A DNA stretch of 64,000 nucleotides from Gammaproteobacteria bacterium (GCA_021324095.1 JAJPJT010000072.1:1-64000); one strand, 5' to 3'; positions 1-9,970 are shown, counted from the stretch's first letter. Translations and numbers: made by a program. Notes: generated from the letters alone by a model not told the origin.

Positions 1-280
1 AGCGAAGCTCCGGCACGCGACGCATCCGCATCGTGTGGGCGAGTTGGTGACGGAATTCCTTGGCCAGTCCCTTCAATGCCTTCACGACTTCGATGGAGAG
101 CTCCGGCTGGAGCGCGGTGACCCACACCGTGGCGACGTCGAGATCCCGGCTGACCTCGACATCGACCACGCTCGCCTGCGGCAACGCGTGGTCACGTGCA
201 GCCGCATGCACCAGCGCGCCGACTTCGCGGCGAAGCTCGGCGTTGACGCGGTCGGTGCGGTGGAAGGAGCGTTGGGGCAT
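1..280 (-). CDS. rbfA: Ribosome-binding factor A (3' end outside window)
   Basis: RbfA binds the free 30S subunit and helps 16S rRNA 5'-end maturation and cold adaptation. Translating from the ATG at 278-280 gives a protein beginning MPQRSFHRTDRVNAELRRE, followed by the RbfA-type pattern of a helical N-terminus, a 'VEVSRDLDVATVWV' strand and an 'MRMRRVPELR' segment. About 93 residues are inside the window; the family is usually 120-135 residues, so roughly 30 residues are missing at the C-terminus. It lies 148 bp downstream of infB on the same strand, the order found in E. coli (nusA-infB-rbfA). Identification is from family resemblance and synteny. Confidence 0.9.
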   Translation of the reverse strand, partial: MPQRSFHRTDRVNAELRREVGALVHAAARDHALPQASVVDVEVSRDLDVATVWVTALQPELSIEVVKALKGLAKEFRHQLAHTMRMRRVPELR

Positions 281-428
281 GGCGGATTACACGCAGCTAA
301 ACGGCAGAAGTGGATCGAGAGACGAGGGATGAGTAGCGAGGGCGCAAAGACGAGACGCGTTCGCGACTGCAATCCACTGAAAACCTACAGCAGAGCACCC
401 TCGCAACTCGCCTCTCGCCCCTGCTTCA

Positions 429-3029
429 TTACAACGTCCGCGCAACCTCGATCCGCTCGAAGCACTCGATGCGGTCGCCGGGTTTCACGTCGTTGTACTG
501 CTTGACACCGATGCCGCATTCGCTGCCGTTTTTCACCTCGTCCACGTTTTCCTTGAAGTGGCGCAGCGATTCCAGTTCGCCCTCGAAGATCACCACGTCG
601 TCGCGCAGCACGCGGATCGGCTTGTGCCGCTTGACCGAGCCTTCGACCACCATGCAGCCCGCGATCGCGCCGAACTTCGACGAGCGGAACACGTCGCGCA
701 CCTCGGCGATGCCGATGATCTCCTCGCGCACTTCGGTGCCCATCAGGCCGGAGGCGGCCTGCTTCACCTGGTCGATCACGTCATAGATGATCGAGAAGTA
801 GCGCAGGTCCACGCCGTTGGCCTCGATCACCTTGCGCGCCGAGGCATCGGCACGCACGTTGAAGCCGATCACCAGCGCTTTGGACGCCGCCGCCAGCGTG
901 GCGTCGGACTCGGTGATGCCGCCGACCCCGGACGCGATCACGTTGACCTTCACCAACTCGTTGCTGATCGCGGCCAGCGATTCGCGCAGCGCCTCGGCCG
1001 AGCCCTGCACGTCGGCCTTGATGAGGATGTTGAGCGTCTGCTGGCCCTCGCCCTTGCCCATCATCGCCATCACGTCTTCGAGCGTGTTGGTGCGCGTGAC
1101 GAGGCGCTTCTCGCGGCGCTTGGCCTCGCGTTCGGACACCACGTTGCGCGCGAGTTTTTCGTCGGCAACGACCACGAACTCGTCGCCCGCCTCGGGTACG
1201 CCGGAGAGGCCCAGCATCTGTACGGGAATCGATGGACCCGCACTTTCGACCTGCGTGCCGGCTTCGTCGAACAGCGCGCGCACGCGACCATATTCGACAC
1301 CGCACACCACGTAATCGCCGCGCTTCAAAAGACCCTGCTGCACCAGCACCGTCGCGACCGGCCCGCGCCCCTTGTCGAGACTGGATTCGATCACCACGCC
1401 CGAGGCACGGCCATCCGGCGCAGCGGTCAATTCCATCACTTCGGCCTGCAGGCTGATCGCCTCCAGCAGCGCGTCCACGCCCGCGCCGGTCTTCGCCGAC
1501 ACCGGCACGAACTGGGTATCGCCGCCCCAATCTTCGGGGATCACTTCATGCTGCGCCAGGCCCTGGCGGACGTTGTCCGGATTGGCCTCGGTCTTGTCCA
1601 TCTTGTTGATCGCGACGATCAGCGGCACCTTGGCCGCGCGCGCGTGCTGGATCGCCTCGACGGTCTGCGGCATCACGCCGTCGTCGGCCGCGACCACCAG
1701 CACCACGATGTCGGTGGACTGCGCGCCGCGCGCACGCATCGAGGTAAACGCGGCGTGGCCGGGCGTGTCGAGGAATGTCACCACGCCCTTGGGCGTGTCG
1801 ACGTGATACGCGCCGATGTGCTGGGTGATGCCGCCTGCTTCGCCCGCAGCGACCTTGGTGCGCCGGATGTAGTCCAGCAACGAGGTCTTGCCGTGGTCGA
1901 CGTGGCCCATGATGGTCACGACCGGCGGACGCGACGCCTTTTCGCCTTCGGCCGCCTCGACGCCGACGTGCGCAGCGAGCTCGGTTTCCGCGGTCCGCTC
2001 TTCCGCATCGACGGCCTTGTGGCCGAGTTCCTCGACGACCAGCGCGGCCGTATCGTGATCGATGGCCTGGTTGATGGTCACCATCGTGCCCATCTTGAAC
2101 AGTGCCTTGACCACTTCCGAACCCTTCACCGCCATCTTCTGCGCGAGGTCCGACACCACGATGCTTTCGCCGATCGGAATTTCGCGCATCACCGGCGCCA
2201 CCGGCTTGGAGAAGCCGTGCTGGCCGGTGATGTCCGACAGATCGACCTTGGGTTTGGCGCGCTTCTTGGTGGAACGGCGCGCGCGCTCGGCGTCGGTGAG
2301 GTGCAATTCACCCCCCGAGTAACGCGCAGCACCTTCTTCGTCTTCGTCGCGCATCCGATGCGAACCACGCGACCGTTTCGGCTTGTGGCCCGCGGTGTCC
2401 TTCTCGCGCGCGGGTTTCGGCGCCTCGTGCCGGCGCGTCCGCACCGACTCCGGGTCCGCCTCTGCATCGATCGCGATGACGGCTTCCTCGCTCGCGCGGG
2501 CGGCAGCCGCTTCCGCTTCTGCCTTGGCGCGTTCTTCCTCGGCACGCTTGCGCTCGACTTCGGCAGCTTCGAGCTTGAGCTGCTCTTCCCGGCGGCGCCG
2601 ATCCAACTCGGCCAATTCGGCCAGCTCGCGTTCGTGCTGCTGCTGCGATTCGCGGAGCTTGCGCAGCGCTTCTTCGCGCTCGCTGTCGACCGTGTTGTCG
2701 GCCGCGATCGTTGCACGCTTGACGTAAGTCCGGCGCGCGCGCACTTCCACGTTGACTGTCTTGGCGGCGGCACCCCGGCCACCGGCCACGGTGATCTCGC
2801 TGACCTTGCGGCGCTTCAGCGTGATCTGCCGCGGCGACGCGGCCGCGGCGGACGCCTGCTTGCCGTGGTTCTGGCGCAGGAAATCCAGCAGTTTGGTCTT
2901 CTCGCGATTGCTGATGACCTGGTCCGGACCCTCGAATTGCATGCCGGCGTCGGCAAGCTGCGCCAGCAGCTTGTCCTCGGGCGTGCCCACCATGCCTGCG
3001 AGTTGCCTGATAGTTATGTCTGACATCAT
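429..3029 (-). CDS. infB: Translation initiation factor IF-2
   Basis: IF-2 is the GTPase that brings fMet-tRNA to the 30S P site and promotes 50S joining. The 866-residue length is normal for proteobacterial IF-2. Visible domains are an N-terminal IF2_N helix module (residues 1-55), a long charged Ala/Glu/Arg-rich coiled linker (about 115-260), a second IF2_N module (about 283-335), then the G domain with G1 'GHVDHGKT' at 375-382, G3 'DTPGH', G4 'NKMD' and a 'SAK' G5, followed by the C-terminal beta-barrel and fMet-binding domains. Two adjacent ATGs (3029 and 3026) follow a GAGAGG ribosome site, so the first Met is not certain. It sits between nusA and rbfA in one operon. Confidence 0.98.
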   Translation of the reverse strand: MMSDITIRQLAGMVGTPEDKLLAQLADAGMQFEGPDQVISNREKTKLLDFLRQNHGKQASAAAASPRQITLKRRKVSEITVAGGRGAAAKTVNVEVRARRTYVKRATIAADNTVDSEREEALRKLRESQQQHERELAELAELDRRRREEQLKLEAAEVERKRAEEERAKAEAEAAAARASEEAVIAIDAEADPESVRTRRHEAPKPAREKDTAGHKPKRSRGSHRMRDEDEEGAARYSGGELHLTDAERARRSTKKRAKPKVDLSDITGQHGFSKPVAPVMREIPIGESIVVSDLAQKMAVKGSEVVKALFKMGTMVTINQAIDHDTAALVVEELGHKAVDAEERTAETELAAHVGVEAAEGEKASRPPVVTIMGHVDHGKTSLLDYIRRTKVAAGEAGGITQHIGAYHVDTPKGVVTFLDTPGHAAFTSMRARGAQSTDIVVLVVAADDGVMPQTVEAIQHARAAKVPLIVAINKMDKTEANPDNVRQGLAQHEVIPEDWGGDTQFVPVSAKTGAGVDALLEAISLQAEVMELTAAPDGRASGVVIESSLDKGRGPVATVLVQQGLLKRGDYVVCGVEYGRVRALFDEAGTQVESAGPSIPVQMLGLSGVPEAGDEFVVVADEKLARNVVSEREAKRREKRLVTRTNTLEDVMAMMGKGEGQQTLNILIKADVQGSAEALRESLAAISNELVKVNVIASGVGGITESDATLAAASKALVIGFNVRADASARKVIEANGVDLRYFSIIYDVIDQVKQAASGLMGTEVREEIIGIAEVRDVFRSSKFGAIAGCMVVEGSVKRHKPIRVLRDDVVIFEGELESLRHFKENVDEVKNGSECGIGVKQYNDVKPGDRIECFERIEVARTL

Positions 3030-3119
3030 TACCTCTCACGGCCCGCCTGCAGGATTTCCTGCAAGCGGCCCATTCTGCCCGTTATTGGGCTGCGCCGATT
3101 CGCACTTCGCCGAAATCGA

Positions 3120-4628
3120 TCAACCTGCGCCCTGCTCCAGCCTGGCGATCATCGGCGCGCGCGCGGCCATGATCAGCGCGCCCGCACGTTCCTCGTCCAT
3201 GCCCTCGATGTCGATCAAGTCGTCCACCGCCTGATCAGCCAGATCATCCGGCGTCACGATGCCGCGCCCTGCCAGCACGTACGCAGTTTCTTCGTCCATG
3301 CCGTCCAGCGCCAGCAGTTCTTCCGATGGCTGGTGCTCGTCGAGATTCTCCTCGACCGACAGCGCTTCGGTGAGCAGCGCGTCCTTCGCGCGCGAACGCA
3401 GTTCCTCGACGATGTCCTCGTCGAATCCTTCCACCGCCAGCAATTCGCCGGTCGGTACGTAGGCGATTTCCTCGACGGTCGAGAAGCCTTCCTGCACCAG
3501 GATGTTGGCGATTTCCTGGTCGACCTCGAGTTTCCCCATGAACAACTGCCGCGCGGCTTCCTGCTCGGCCTCGCTCTTGGCGGCGACCTGATCCTGGGTC
3601 ATCACCTTGAGATCCCAGCCGGTCAGCTTGCTGGCAAGCCGCACGTTCTGGCCGCCGCGACCGATCGCCTGGGAAAGCTTGTCCTCGGCGACGGCGATGT
3701 CCATCGAGTGCTTGTCCTCGTCGACGATGATCGACTGCACCTCGGCCGGCGCCATCGCGTTGATCACGAACTGCGCCGGCGCGTCGTTCCACAACACGAT
3801 GTCGATGCGCTCGCCGTTCAGCTCGTTGGAAACCGCCTGCACGCGCGAACCGCGCATGCCGATGCAGGCGCCGATCGGATCGGTGCGCTTGTCGTGCGCC
3901 AGCACCGCGATCTTGGCGCGATCGCCCGCGTCGCGCGCGCAGGCGCGGATCTCGACGATGCCCTGGCCGACTTCGGGGACTTCGAGCTTGAACAGCTCCA
4001 TCATGAATTCCGGCGCGGTGCGCGACACGAACAACTGCGGGCCGCGTGGTTCCGAGCGGACTTCGTACAGATAACCGCGCACGCGGTCGCCGACGCGCAC
4101 CGCCTCGCGCGGAATCGCCTTGTCGCGCGGGATGAACGCCTCGGCCTTGCCGCCGAGGTCGAGATAGATGTTGCCGCGCTCGACGCGCTTGGCCACGCCA
4201 TTGACCAGTTCGCCGACGCGGTCCTTGAACGCATCGACCACCTGCGCGCGCTCGGCTTCGCGGATGCGCTGCACGATCACCTGCTTGGCGGCCTGCGCGG
4301 TGATCCGGCCGAACTCGGGGTTTTCGATCTGCTGCTCGATGTGCTCGCCGACCTGGACACCCGGACGCTCGTCGACGGCGTCCATCAGGCGCAACTGCCA
4401 GTCAGGCGACTCCATCTCGCCGTCGTCGGCGATCACTTCCCAGCGGCGGAAGGTTTCGTAGTCACCGCTTTCCTGGTCGATCGTTACGCGGATGTCCGGT
4501 TCTTCTTCCGGGTAGCGCTTCTTCGCTGCGGTCGCCAGCGCCGCCTCGAGGGCACCGAAAATCACGTCGCGCGGCACCGCCTTCTCGGCGGCCACGGTAT
4601 CCACGATCATCAACAAGTCGCGATTCAT
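3120..4628 (-). CDS. nusA: Transcription termination/antitermination factor NusA
   Basis: NusA binds RNA polymerase and nascent RNA, modulating pausing, termination and antitermination. The 502-residue protein has the complete layout: an N-terminal RNAP-binding domain starting 'MNRDLLMIVDTVAAEKAV', an S1 domain ('VERGNIYLDLGGKAEAFIPR'), two KH domains including 'GACIGMRGSRVQAV' and 'AIGRGGQNVRLAS', and two acidic C-terminal repeats ('LLAVEGFDEDIVEELR', 'LLALDGMDEETAYVL'). It is encoded between rimP and infB, co-oriented, with 90 bp to infB. The nusA-rimP gap of about 150 bp carries an 88-bp palindromic repeat. Confidence 0.98.
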   Translation of the reverse strand: MNRDLLMIVDTVAAEKAVPRDVIFGALEAALATAAKKRYPEEEPDIRVTIDQESGDYETFRRWEVIADDGEMESPDWQLRLMDAVDERPGVQVGEHIEQQIENPEFGRITAQAAKQVIVQRIREAERAQVVDAFKDRVGELVNGVAKRVERGNIYLDLGGKAEAFIPRDKAIPREAVRVGDRVRGYLYEVRSEPRGPQLFVSRTAPEFMMELFKLEVPEVGQGIVEIRACARDAGDRAKIAVLAHDKRTDPIGACIGMRGSRVQAVSNELNGERIDIVLWNDAPAQFVINAMAPAEVQSIIVDEDKHSMDIAVAEDKLSQAIGRGGQNVRLASKLTGWDLKVMTQDQVAAKSEAEQEAARQLFMGKLEVDQEIANILVQEGFSTVEEIAYVPTGELLAVEGFDEDIVEELRSRAKDALLTEALSVEENLDEHQPSEELLALDGMDEETAYVLAGRGIVTPDDLADQAVDDLIDIEGMDEERAGALIMAARAPMIARLEQGAG

Positions 4629-4687
4629 CTCATCTGCTCCATCTAAGCCGGTGTTGGACCAGCTTCGTCATTCAAGTACCGCCTCTT

Positions 4688-4775
4688 CCGTTCGTCCTGA
4701 GCGTAGGTCCGCAGGACCGGAGTCGAAGGATGCTTCGACTTCGTTCGCTTCGCTCATTACGCTCAGCTCGAACGG
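4688..4775. repeat. 88-bp palindromic interspersed repeat, copy 1
   Basis: This imperfect palindrome lies between rimP and nusA. Its outer arms are CCGTTCG..CTGAGCGTA and TACGCTCAG..CGAACGG, with an internal 'GTCGAAG' core. A second copy of exactly the same length is at 9971-10058, and a diverged longer relative is at 27604-27770. The sequence looks like the REP/MITE-class elements of Xanthomonadales. Inside an operon it would fold in the mRNA and could act as a processing or stabilising hairpin; that role is inferred. Confidence 0.8.
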
Positions 4776-4779
4776 ACTC

Positions 4780-5313
4780 TCATTTGCGGCGTTTCACTGC
4801 CATTCCCTTGCCTGGTTTCGGCTTGGGCGTGTAACCCAGCGCGTCCCAATCCGGGACCAGGTGCGCGCTTTCGATTTCATCCTCGGCGACGTCCATGCGC
4901 CCGCCGTCCACGTCCATGCGAATGTTGCTGCCGTCCACCGCGGCAATCCTTCCCCGCAGACGCCGGCGCCCGTCGCGCGGCAGTTTCAACGTCACCTTCG
5001 CTTCCGCACCGATGAAGCGCGCGAACTGCGCGGCATTGAACAGCGGCCGCTCGATCCCGGGTGAGGAAACCTCCAGCACGTAGTGCCCCGGAATCGGATC
5101 ATCCACATCCAGCAGCGCGGAAATCTCGCGGCTGGCTGCTTCGCAGTCGTCCACGCTCACCGCATTCGCGGCGTCGCCATCTTGCTGCAGCGAATCGATG
5201 TAAACGCGCAGCAGACCGCCGCCGTGACCGGCGTTCCATTCGACGCCCAGGCATTCCAGCCCCAGTTCCTCGAGGGCCGGCGCCACGCGTGCCGCGATTG
5301 CTTCGGTCTCCAT
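4780..5313 (-). CDS. rimP: Ribosome maturation factor RimP
   Basis: RimP assists 30S subunit assembly. The start at 5313 (METEAIAARVAPALEELGL) is preferred over an in-frame start at 5400, because RimP proteins begin with this helix and the extra N-terminal residues would run into the region just downstream of the tRNA gene. The resulting 177-residue protein has the N-terminal alpha/beta domain ('LECLGVEW', 'LRVYIDS', 'VSVDDCEAASREISALLD', 'YVLEVSSPGIERPL') and the C-terminal SH3-like domain ('RIAAVDGSNIRMDV', ending in a Lys/Arg-rich tail). It is the first protein gene of the rimP-nusA-infB-rbfA operon, just downstream of an initiator tRNA gene. No strong Shine-Dalgarno precedes the chosen ATG. 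Confidence 0.93.
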   Translation of the reverse strand: METEAIAARVAPALEELGLECLGVEWNAGHGGGLLRVYIDSLQQDGDAANAVSVDDCEAASREISALLDVDDPIPGHYVLEVSSPGIERPLFNAAQFARFIGAEAKVTLKLPRDGRRRLRGRIAAVDGSNIRMDVDGGRMDVAEDEIESAHLVPDWDALGYTPKPKPGKGMAVKRRK

Positions 5314-5467
5314 GTTGATCCACGACGCAGAAACAAAAAATGGGCACGAGGCCCATTCCTTAAGGTCGCCGGTTTTGATCCTGAACCCGGCGTCCCGCAT
5401 CCATGCGGAGTGCCACTTGACATCCTCCGTGATCGCAAAGCGAAAGGTTCCGTCCTTTCGCAGGGCC

Positions 5468-5544
5468 TGGTAGCGGGGGCAGGATTTGAACCTGCGACCT
5501 TCGGGTTATGAGCCCGACGAGCTGCCAGACTGCTCCACCCCGCA
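5468..5544 (-). tRNA. metY: Initiator tRNA-fMet (CAU)
   Basis: The reverse complement folds as a 77-nt tRNA with anticodon CAU. The anticodon stem ends in three consecutive G:C pairs (TCGGG-CTCATAA-CCCGA), the hallmark of initiator tRNA. The T arm is GCAGGTTCAAATCCTGC and the CCA end is encoded at 5468-5470. Position 1:72 is unpaired (U1 opposite U72); E. coli has C1:A72, so the functional mismatch is kept with different bases. The place upstream of rimP-nusA-infB matches E. coli metY. It is probably co-transcribed with rimP and processed from the leader. Confidence 0.95.
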
Positions 5545-5557
5545 ACAGGGAACGCCC

Positions 5558-5586
5558 ATTCTAACGATTCGGCTTCCACGGCGCAA
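5558..5586 (-). promoter_or_regulatory. Putative sigma-70 promoter of the metY-rimP-nusA operon
   Basis: On the minus strand a TAGAAT -10 (5558-5563) and a TTGCGC -35-like hexamer (5581-5586) are separated by 17 nt. A GC-rich discriminator, GGGCGTTCC, follows. This arrangement is typical of stringently controlled stable-RNA promoters and ends 13 nt before the tRNA 5' end. The call is from inspection only. Confidence 0.5.
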
Positions 5587-5971
5587 TGTTCACGCGGCAA
5601 ACGGCTGATCTGCCGCCGATTCTGGCATCTCCCGGTCGGCAAACACACGCTGCCGTGAGGGACTGCGCGCCGGCTCTGGGCGTTCAGCCTGATCGACCAG
5701 TGGTCGTGCTCGACATGCACGCCTGCGCGTGCTTCACGTCGCCGATAGCGGATGCCAATCGCAAAAAAAAGTGACTTTGTGATTGCCGGCAAAAGTGGTC
5801 GCAAATCGCGTCGGCATGATCGGCGACGGAAAACCGGTCCTGGTGCGTTTGCGTGACCACGACTGCCAAACCACGGATGCGCGTGTGGATGAACCTCAAC
5901 CCGCACCCGAGAGAAAATCATTGGATGGTGAGCTTGGTCTGTGCTCATCGGGCACATTGCGAGGACGTGAG
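5587..5971. other. Gene-poor stretch upstream of the tRNA operon
   Basis: This 385-bp stretch separates the minus-strand metY operon from the plus-strand small gene at 5972. It holds an A8 run near 5763-5771. A plus-strand frame that extends the next gene upstream to 5783 is open but looks non-coding. No RNA gene or repeat was recognised. Confidence 0.4.
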
Positions 5972-6280
5972 ATGACGAAAGCAATGACGGCGCTGCAGCG
6001 ACAGTACCCTCCGGAGCAGGACACGGCACGGCTCGAGCTTGCTCGCGGTCTGCCGACATGCATGGATTGGCTCAGCGAGGCGCGGCGTGCGCTCGCGCCG
6101 GACCAGCTCATCATCGACGGCAACGGACGCATCCTCCAGGCCGAGGGTGCACCAACGGGTTTCATGCTCGATCCGTTGCTCAGCGGCGAGCAGGTTTACA
6201 TTCGGGATGAGTGGGGAACCCGATACTGGCTCGGTTCACCGCACCGCCTGCGGACGGTGCTTCGCTGGTTGCTGTCATGA
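5972..6280 (+). CDS. Small hypothetical protein (102 aa)
   Basis: I do not recognise this family. The chosen ATG at 5972 follows a GAGG-containing stretch; a longer in-frame start at 5783 exists but its extra residues look non-coding. The protein has a short helical N-terminus and a C-terminal half with a beta-like run ('LIIDGNGRIL', 'GEQVYIRDEWGTRYWLGSP'). There is no signal peptide or membrane segment. It stands alone between the metY operon and phoU, and ends facing phoU. Confidence 0.5.
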   Translation: MTKAMTALQRQYPPEQDTARLELARGLPTCMDWLSEARRALAPDQLIIDGNGRILQAEGAPTGFMLDPLLSGEQVYIRDEWGTRYWLGSPHRLRTVLRWLLS

Positions 6281-6417
6281 GCAGCTGGCAGTAGCCGCCC
6301 CACTGATCGAAAGTTATCCATCGATACACAGCGGCTTGCCCGCGATGCGGGCACCAGAATTTGCAGCATGCTGCTCGTGCGCGGACCACAACCCGGTAAA
6401 AGACGTGGTGCAACGCG

Positions 6418-7122
6418 TCAGGACTCGGAAGGCTGGTCGCGACGCACACGGGGTTCATTGAGCGTTTCACCGCGCACGACGAACCAGATGTTCTCGGCGA
6501 TGTTGGTCGCGTGGTCACCGATGCGTTCGATGTCCTTGGCGATGAAAAGCAAGTGCGTGCAGGCCGTGATGCTGCGCCGATCCTCCATCATGTAGGTGAG
6601 CAGTTCGCGGAACAACGTGGTATAGAGGGCATCCAGGTCGGCATCGCGTTCCCATACGGCGTACGCCAGAGCTGCATCCCGCACGCCATAGGCCTGCATC
6701 GCCTCGCGAACGAGCCTGCAGGCCATCCTCGTCATGGGATCCAGGCTGCCCACCAACGGCACCGGCGCCGAGAGGTTCAGCGTCATCGACCGCCTGGCAA
6801 TGTTGGTGGCATAGTCCCCGATCCGCTCGATATCGGAAGCAATGCGCAGGGCGGCGAGGACTTCGCGCAGGTCACGCGCCATCGGTTGGCGAAGCGCCAG
6901 CAGCCGCAGCACGTCATTGCTGATCCGCCGTTCCTGGTCATCGATCGCATCATCGTTGTCGGCGACGCGTTGCGCGGCCCTGCTGTCGCGCTTGTCGAGC
7001 GCATCCATGGCCGACTCCAATTGCTTCGCCGCGAGCTCGCCCATTGCGGCGATCTCGCCGGTCAAGCGGGCCATTTCCTCGTCGTAGCTTTTCACGAGAT
7101 GGTCGTGAGGCTGTGTGTTCAT
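6418..7122 (-). CDS. phoU: Phosphate transport system regulator PhoU
   Basis: PhoU is the cytoplasmic negative regulator that links PstSCAB activity to PhoR and keeps the Pho regulon off when phosphate is plentiful. The 234-residue length from Met 7122 (MNTQPHDHLVKSYDEEMARL) matches the family; an in-frame start at 7149 would add nine residues. The protein is all-helical with the two PhoU repeats, each carrying the metal-binding D/E-rich pattern: 'ASDIERIGDYATNIARR' and 'AKDIERIGDHATNIAEN'. It is the last gene of the pst operon, about 160 bp after pstB, as in E. coli. Confidence 0.97.
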   Translation of the reverse strand: MNTQPHDHLVKSYDEEMARLTGEIAAMGELAAKQLESAMDALDKRDSRAAQRVADNDDAIDDQERRISNDVLRLLALRQPMARDLREVLAALRIASDIERIGDYATNIARRSMTLNLSAPVPLVGSLDPMTRMACRLVREAMQAYGVRDAALAYAVWERDADLDALYTTLFRELLTYMMEDRRSITACTHLLFIAKDIERIGDHATNIAENIWFVVRGETLNEPRVRRDQPSES

Positions 7123-7283
7123 CGGATGCAATCCTGGTTCAAATGGCAAAACTTTCTGTCAAGCTGCAACTGTTGCTAGGCTCGCGCGTCCAGCGCTCGC
7201 CAAGCAACCCGGCCCTCGGCTTCCTGCCTCGTGCGTTCGTCTGCGCGGCAGATGCCATTCAAGGCATCTGCCAAACGCCAGCC

Positions 7284-8105
7284 TCACCCAAATCTTCCGG
7301 AGATGTAGTCTTCAGTCTGCTGCTTGGCAGGTTTGGTGAATATCCTTTCGGTGTCGTCGAATTCCACCAGCTCGCCCAGGTACATGAACGCGGTGCGGTC
7401 CGACACGCGTGCGGCCTGCTGCATGTTGTGGGTGACGATCACCAGCGTGTAATCACGCTTCAGTTCTTCGATCAGTTGTTCGATCCGGCCCGTGGCGATG
7501 GGATCCAGCGCGGAGGTGGGTTCGTCCAGCAACAGCACCTCCGGTTTCAGCGCGATGCTCCGCGCGATGCACAGGCGCTGCTGCTGGCCGCCGGAAAGGC
7601 CGAGCGCGTTGCGCTTCAATTTGTCCTTCACTTCATCCCAGAGCGCTGCGCGACGCAGTGCCTGTTCCACGCGCGCGGCCATGTCCGCCTTCGACAAACG
7701 CTCGTGGTGGCGAATGCCCCACGCGATGTTTTCGAAGATGGTCATCGGAAACGGCACCGGCTTCTGGAACACCATGCCTACCTTGCTGCGCAGGCCATGC
7801 AGCGGATAGCCCACGTCGAGGATGTCCTCGCCATCGAGCAACACCTCGCCGTCGGCCCGCTGGCCGGGATACACGGCATAGATGCGGTTGAACACGCGCA
7901 GCAAGGTGGACTTGCCGCAACCGGAAGGGCCGATGATCGCCGTGACCTTCTTTTCGGGGATGTCCATGCCAATGCTTTTCAGCGCCTGAAAGTCGCCGTA
8001 CCGAAAGTTCAGGTTGCGAACCTCAAGTTTGGGTTGCATTGACACAAGGGAAGAAGTCGCTGCGAACATGGAAGTCATGTTGGGCAGGGCAGTGTTCTCA
8101 GTCAT
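7284..8105 (-). CDS. pstB: Phosphate ABC transporter ATP-binding protein PstB
   Basis: PstB is the cytoplasmic ATPase that powers high-affinity phosphate import through PstAC. The 273-residue protein shows Walker A 'GPSGCGKST' (about 59-67), the Q-loop '[12 protein letters not shown]', the ABC signature 'LSGGQQQR', Walker B 'EVLLLDEP' and the switch His in '[11 protein letters not shown]'. The 'KPVPFP' Q-loop is typical of PstB. The ATG at 8105 overlaps the end of pstA by 8 bp, indicating translational coupling. It has about 20 more N-terminal residues than most PstBs; Met 23 ([10 protein letters not shown]) is a possible alternative start. Confidence 0.98.
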   Translation of the reverse strand: MTENTALPNMTSMFAATSSLVSMQPKLEVRNLNFRYGDFQALKSIGMDIPEKKVTAIIGPSGCGKSTLLRVFNRIYAVYPGQRADGEVLLDGEDILDVGYPLHGLRSKVGMVFQKPVPFPMTIFENIAWGIRHHERLSKADMAARVEQALRRAALWDEVKDKLKRNALGLSGGQQQRLCIARSIALKPEVLLLDEPTSALDPIATGRIEQLIEELKRDYTLVIVTHNMQQAARVSDRTAFMYLGELVEFDDTERIFTKPAKQQTEDYISGRFG

Positions 8106-8970
8106 GGGTGACCTTGTGGCGATGCAGGTACCAGCGCGCGGACAGGCTGAGCAGCAGCACGAACAACGTGATCAGCAGCGCGCCGGCCCAGGCGATCGCG
8201 TGCAACGCCGGGTTGGGATCATTGGTGTACTGGTAGATCGCGATCGGAAGGCTTTCCATCTTGTTGAGCGGATGGAAGGCCATGAAGTTGTTGCCGAAGG
8301 CGGTGAACAGCAGCGGCGCGGTCTCTCCGGCGAGGCGTGCGAGTGCCAGCAGCACGCCGGTGACGATGCCGGACACCGCCGCGCGCATCAGCACCTGCAC
8401 GGTCAGTTTCCACTGCGGAACACCCAGCGACAGCGCGGCTTCGCGCAAAGTGCCCGGCACCAGTTGCAACATTTCGTCGGTGGTGCGCACGATCACCGGC
8501 AAGCCGATCAGCGCCAGCGCGACGGCGCCGGCAAGTCCGGAGAACGACACCGCGCCGTGGCTGAGATTCGACATCGGCAGCACCACGATCATGTAGACGA
8601 AGAGGCCGAGCACGATCGACGGCGCAGACAGCAGGATGTCGTTCAAGAAGCGGATGACGGCGCCGAGCTTTGTCCGGCTCGCATACTCGGCAAGAAAGGT
8701 GCCGGCCAAGACGCCCACCGGTGCGCAGATCGCGAGCGCGATCAGATCCATTACCAGGCTGCCGACGATCGCATTCGACAAACCACCCTCGGCACCATAA
8801 GCGGTGATCTTCGTGAACAGCTTGAGATCCAGCGCACTGAGGCCGCTCTTCAGCGTGACCCACAGGATCCAGACCAGGAATGCAAGTCCCACCGCGGCGG
8901 CCAAGCCGCTGAGGATCATGGCCGTCATGTTGACTGCACGGCGGCGGAAGTAGATATCCAGCAGTGTCAC
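8098..8970 (-). CDS. pstA: Phosphate ABC transporter permease PstA
   Basis: PstA is one of the two inner-membrane channel subunits of the Pst phosphate importer. The likely start is the GTG at 8970, which overlaps the pstC stop by 4 bp (GTGA) and gives 290 residues beginning [14 protein letters not shown], a usual PstA N-terminus. An ATG further in (MTAMILSG) is the alternative. Six hydrophobic segments are visible, and the permease coupling loop reads '[18 protein letters not shown]', matching the EAA-x3-G-x9-I-x-LP motif. It sits between pstC and pstB. Confidence 0.97.
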   Translation of the reverse strand: MTLLDIYFRRRAVNMTAMILSGLAAAVGLAFLVWILWVTLKSGLSALDLKLFTKITAYGAEGGLSNAIVGSLVMDLIALAICAPVGVLAGTFLAEYASRTKLGAVIRFLNDILLSAPSIVLGLFVYMIVVLPMSNLSHGAVSFSGLAGAVALALIGLPVIVRTTDEMLQLVPGTLREAALSLGVPQWKLTVQVLMRAAVSGIVTGVLLALARLAGETAPLLFTAFGNNFMAFHPLNKMESLPIAIYQYTNDPNPALHAIAWAGALLITLFVLLLSLSARWYLHRHKVTHD

Positions 8971-9938
8971 GCGCCCTCCCGCCGCGCCAGTTGGCGCAAC
9001 ATGAGGCGGGAGACCAGCAACACCACGAAGGTCACCACGAACAGCAGGAAGCCCAGCGCGATCAGCGCCGAGCGGTGCGTGCCGACCGCCTCGTTGAATT
9101 CGTTGGCGATGGAAGAAGAAATCGACGTGCCCGGCATCAACAGCGAAGCCGTGATGTCGTACGCGTTGCCCAGCACGAAGGTCACCGCCATGGTCTCGCC
9201 CAGCGCCCGCCCCAGTCCCAGGAAGATGCCTCCGATCACCGCCGATCGCGTGTACGGCAGCACGATGTCCCACACCACTTCCCAGGTGGTGGAACCCAGC
9301 GCGTAGGAGGATTCCTTGAGGCGGTTCGGCACCGTCTGGAACACCTCGCGCATCACCGAGCAGATGAACGGCAGGATCATCACTGCCAGCACGATGCCCG
9401 CGGTGAGCAGGCCCAGCCCGATCGGCGGTCCCTGAAACAACTTCCCGAACAGCGGGATGCGGCCGAGCATCTCCGAAAGGCCGGGCTCGATGCTTGCCAT
9501 GAATGGCACGAACACGAAAAGGCCCCACATGCCGTAGATGATCGAAGGGATGCTGGCCAGAAGCTCGATGGCCATGGCGACGGGCCCGCGCAGCCATGCC
9601 GGCGCGATCTCGGTGAGGAACAGCGCGATCCCGAACGCGGTCGGCACCGCAAGGATGAGCGCGATCAGCGACGTCACCAGGGTGCCGAAGATGGGCGCCC
9701 ACGCGCCGTAATCATTCGTGACCGGATTCCAGGCGTCGCTGGTGAGGAAGTGCAATCCGTGGCCCAACAGCACTTCGCGCCCGCCCCACAAGGTGGAGAG
9801 TGCAGCGCCCAACAGCGCGGCCAGCACCAGCAGCGCACATACCTTCAGCAGCCGGCGGAACCACACGTCGTGCCGAGCATCAACGCGGCTGCGGCGGTCG
9901 GCGTTTTCAGTTGCGATGGTGGCCGGGATCGATGACAT
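8967..9938 (-). CDS. pstC: Phosphate ABC transporter permease PstC
   Basis: PstC is the partner permease of PstA in the inner membrane. The 323-residue protein has an N-terminal transmembrane helix (about 29-50), a periplasmic loop, then five further membrane segments. The coupling loop is 'ESSYALGSTTWEVVWDIVLP', and the conserved 'IPSIIYGMWGLFVFVP' segment is present. It is co-oriented with pstS upstream, but separated from it by about 134 bp that carry an 88-bp palindrome, an arrangement that would favour high pstS expression over the membrane genes. Confidence 0.97.
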   Translation of the reverse strand: MSSIPATIATENADRRSRVDARHDVWFRRLLKVCALLVLAALLGAALSTLWGGREVLLGHGLHFLTSDAWNPVTNDYGAWAPIFGTLVTSLIALILAVPTAFGIALFLTEIAPAWLRGPVAMAIELLASIPSIIYGMWGLFVFVPFMASIEPGLSEMLGRIPLFGKLFQGPPIGLGLLTAGIVLAVMILPFICSVMREVFQTVPNRLKESSYALGSTTWEVVWDIVLPYTRSAVIGGIFLGLGRALGETMAVTFVLGNAYDITASLLMPGTSISSSIANEFNEAVGTHRSALIALGFLLFVVTFVVLLVSRLMLRQLARREGA

Positions 9939-9970
9939 CGGTGCTGGCTAGATGGCCGTTTGAACAAATT

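Noticed and set aside
558..3023. Long plus-strand open frame of about 820 codons opposite infB
   Set aside because: It is His/Arg/Leu-rich with no domain pattern and lies exactly antisense to infB, as expected from third-position GC bias.
5760..5800. A8 run with flanking weak inverted repeat, possible terminator
   Set aside because: The stem is too short and interrupted to support a call.
7150..7185. Possible Pho box (CTGTCAA..CAACTGT) before phoU
   Set aside because: The second half is not a direct repeat of the first and spacing is wrong; phoU is within the pst operon.
8014..9306. Plus-strand open frame of 430 codons across pstA/pstC
   Set aside because: The translation is Gln/Arg/His-rich low complexity; the pst genes on the other strand are certain.
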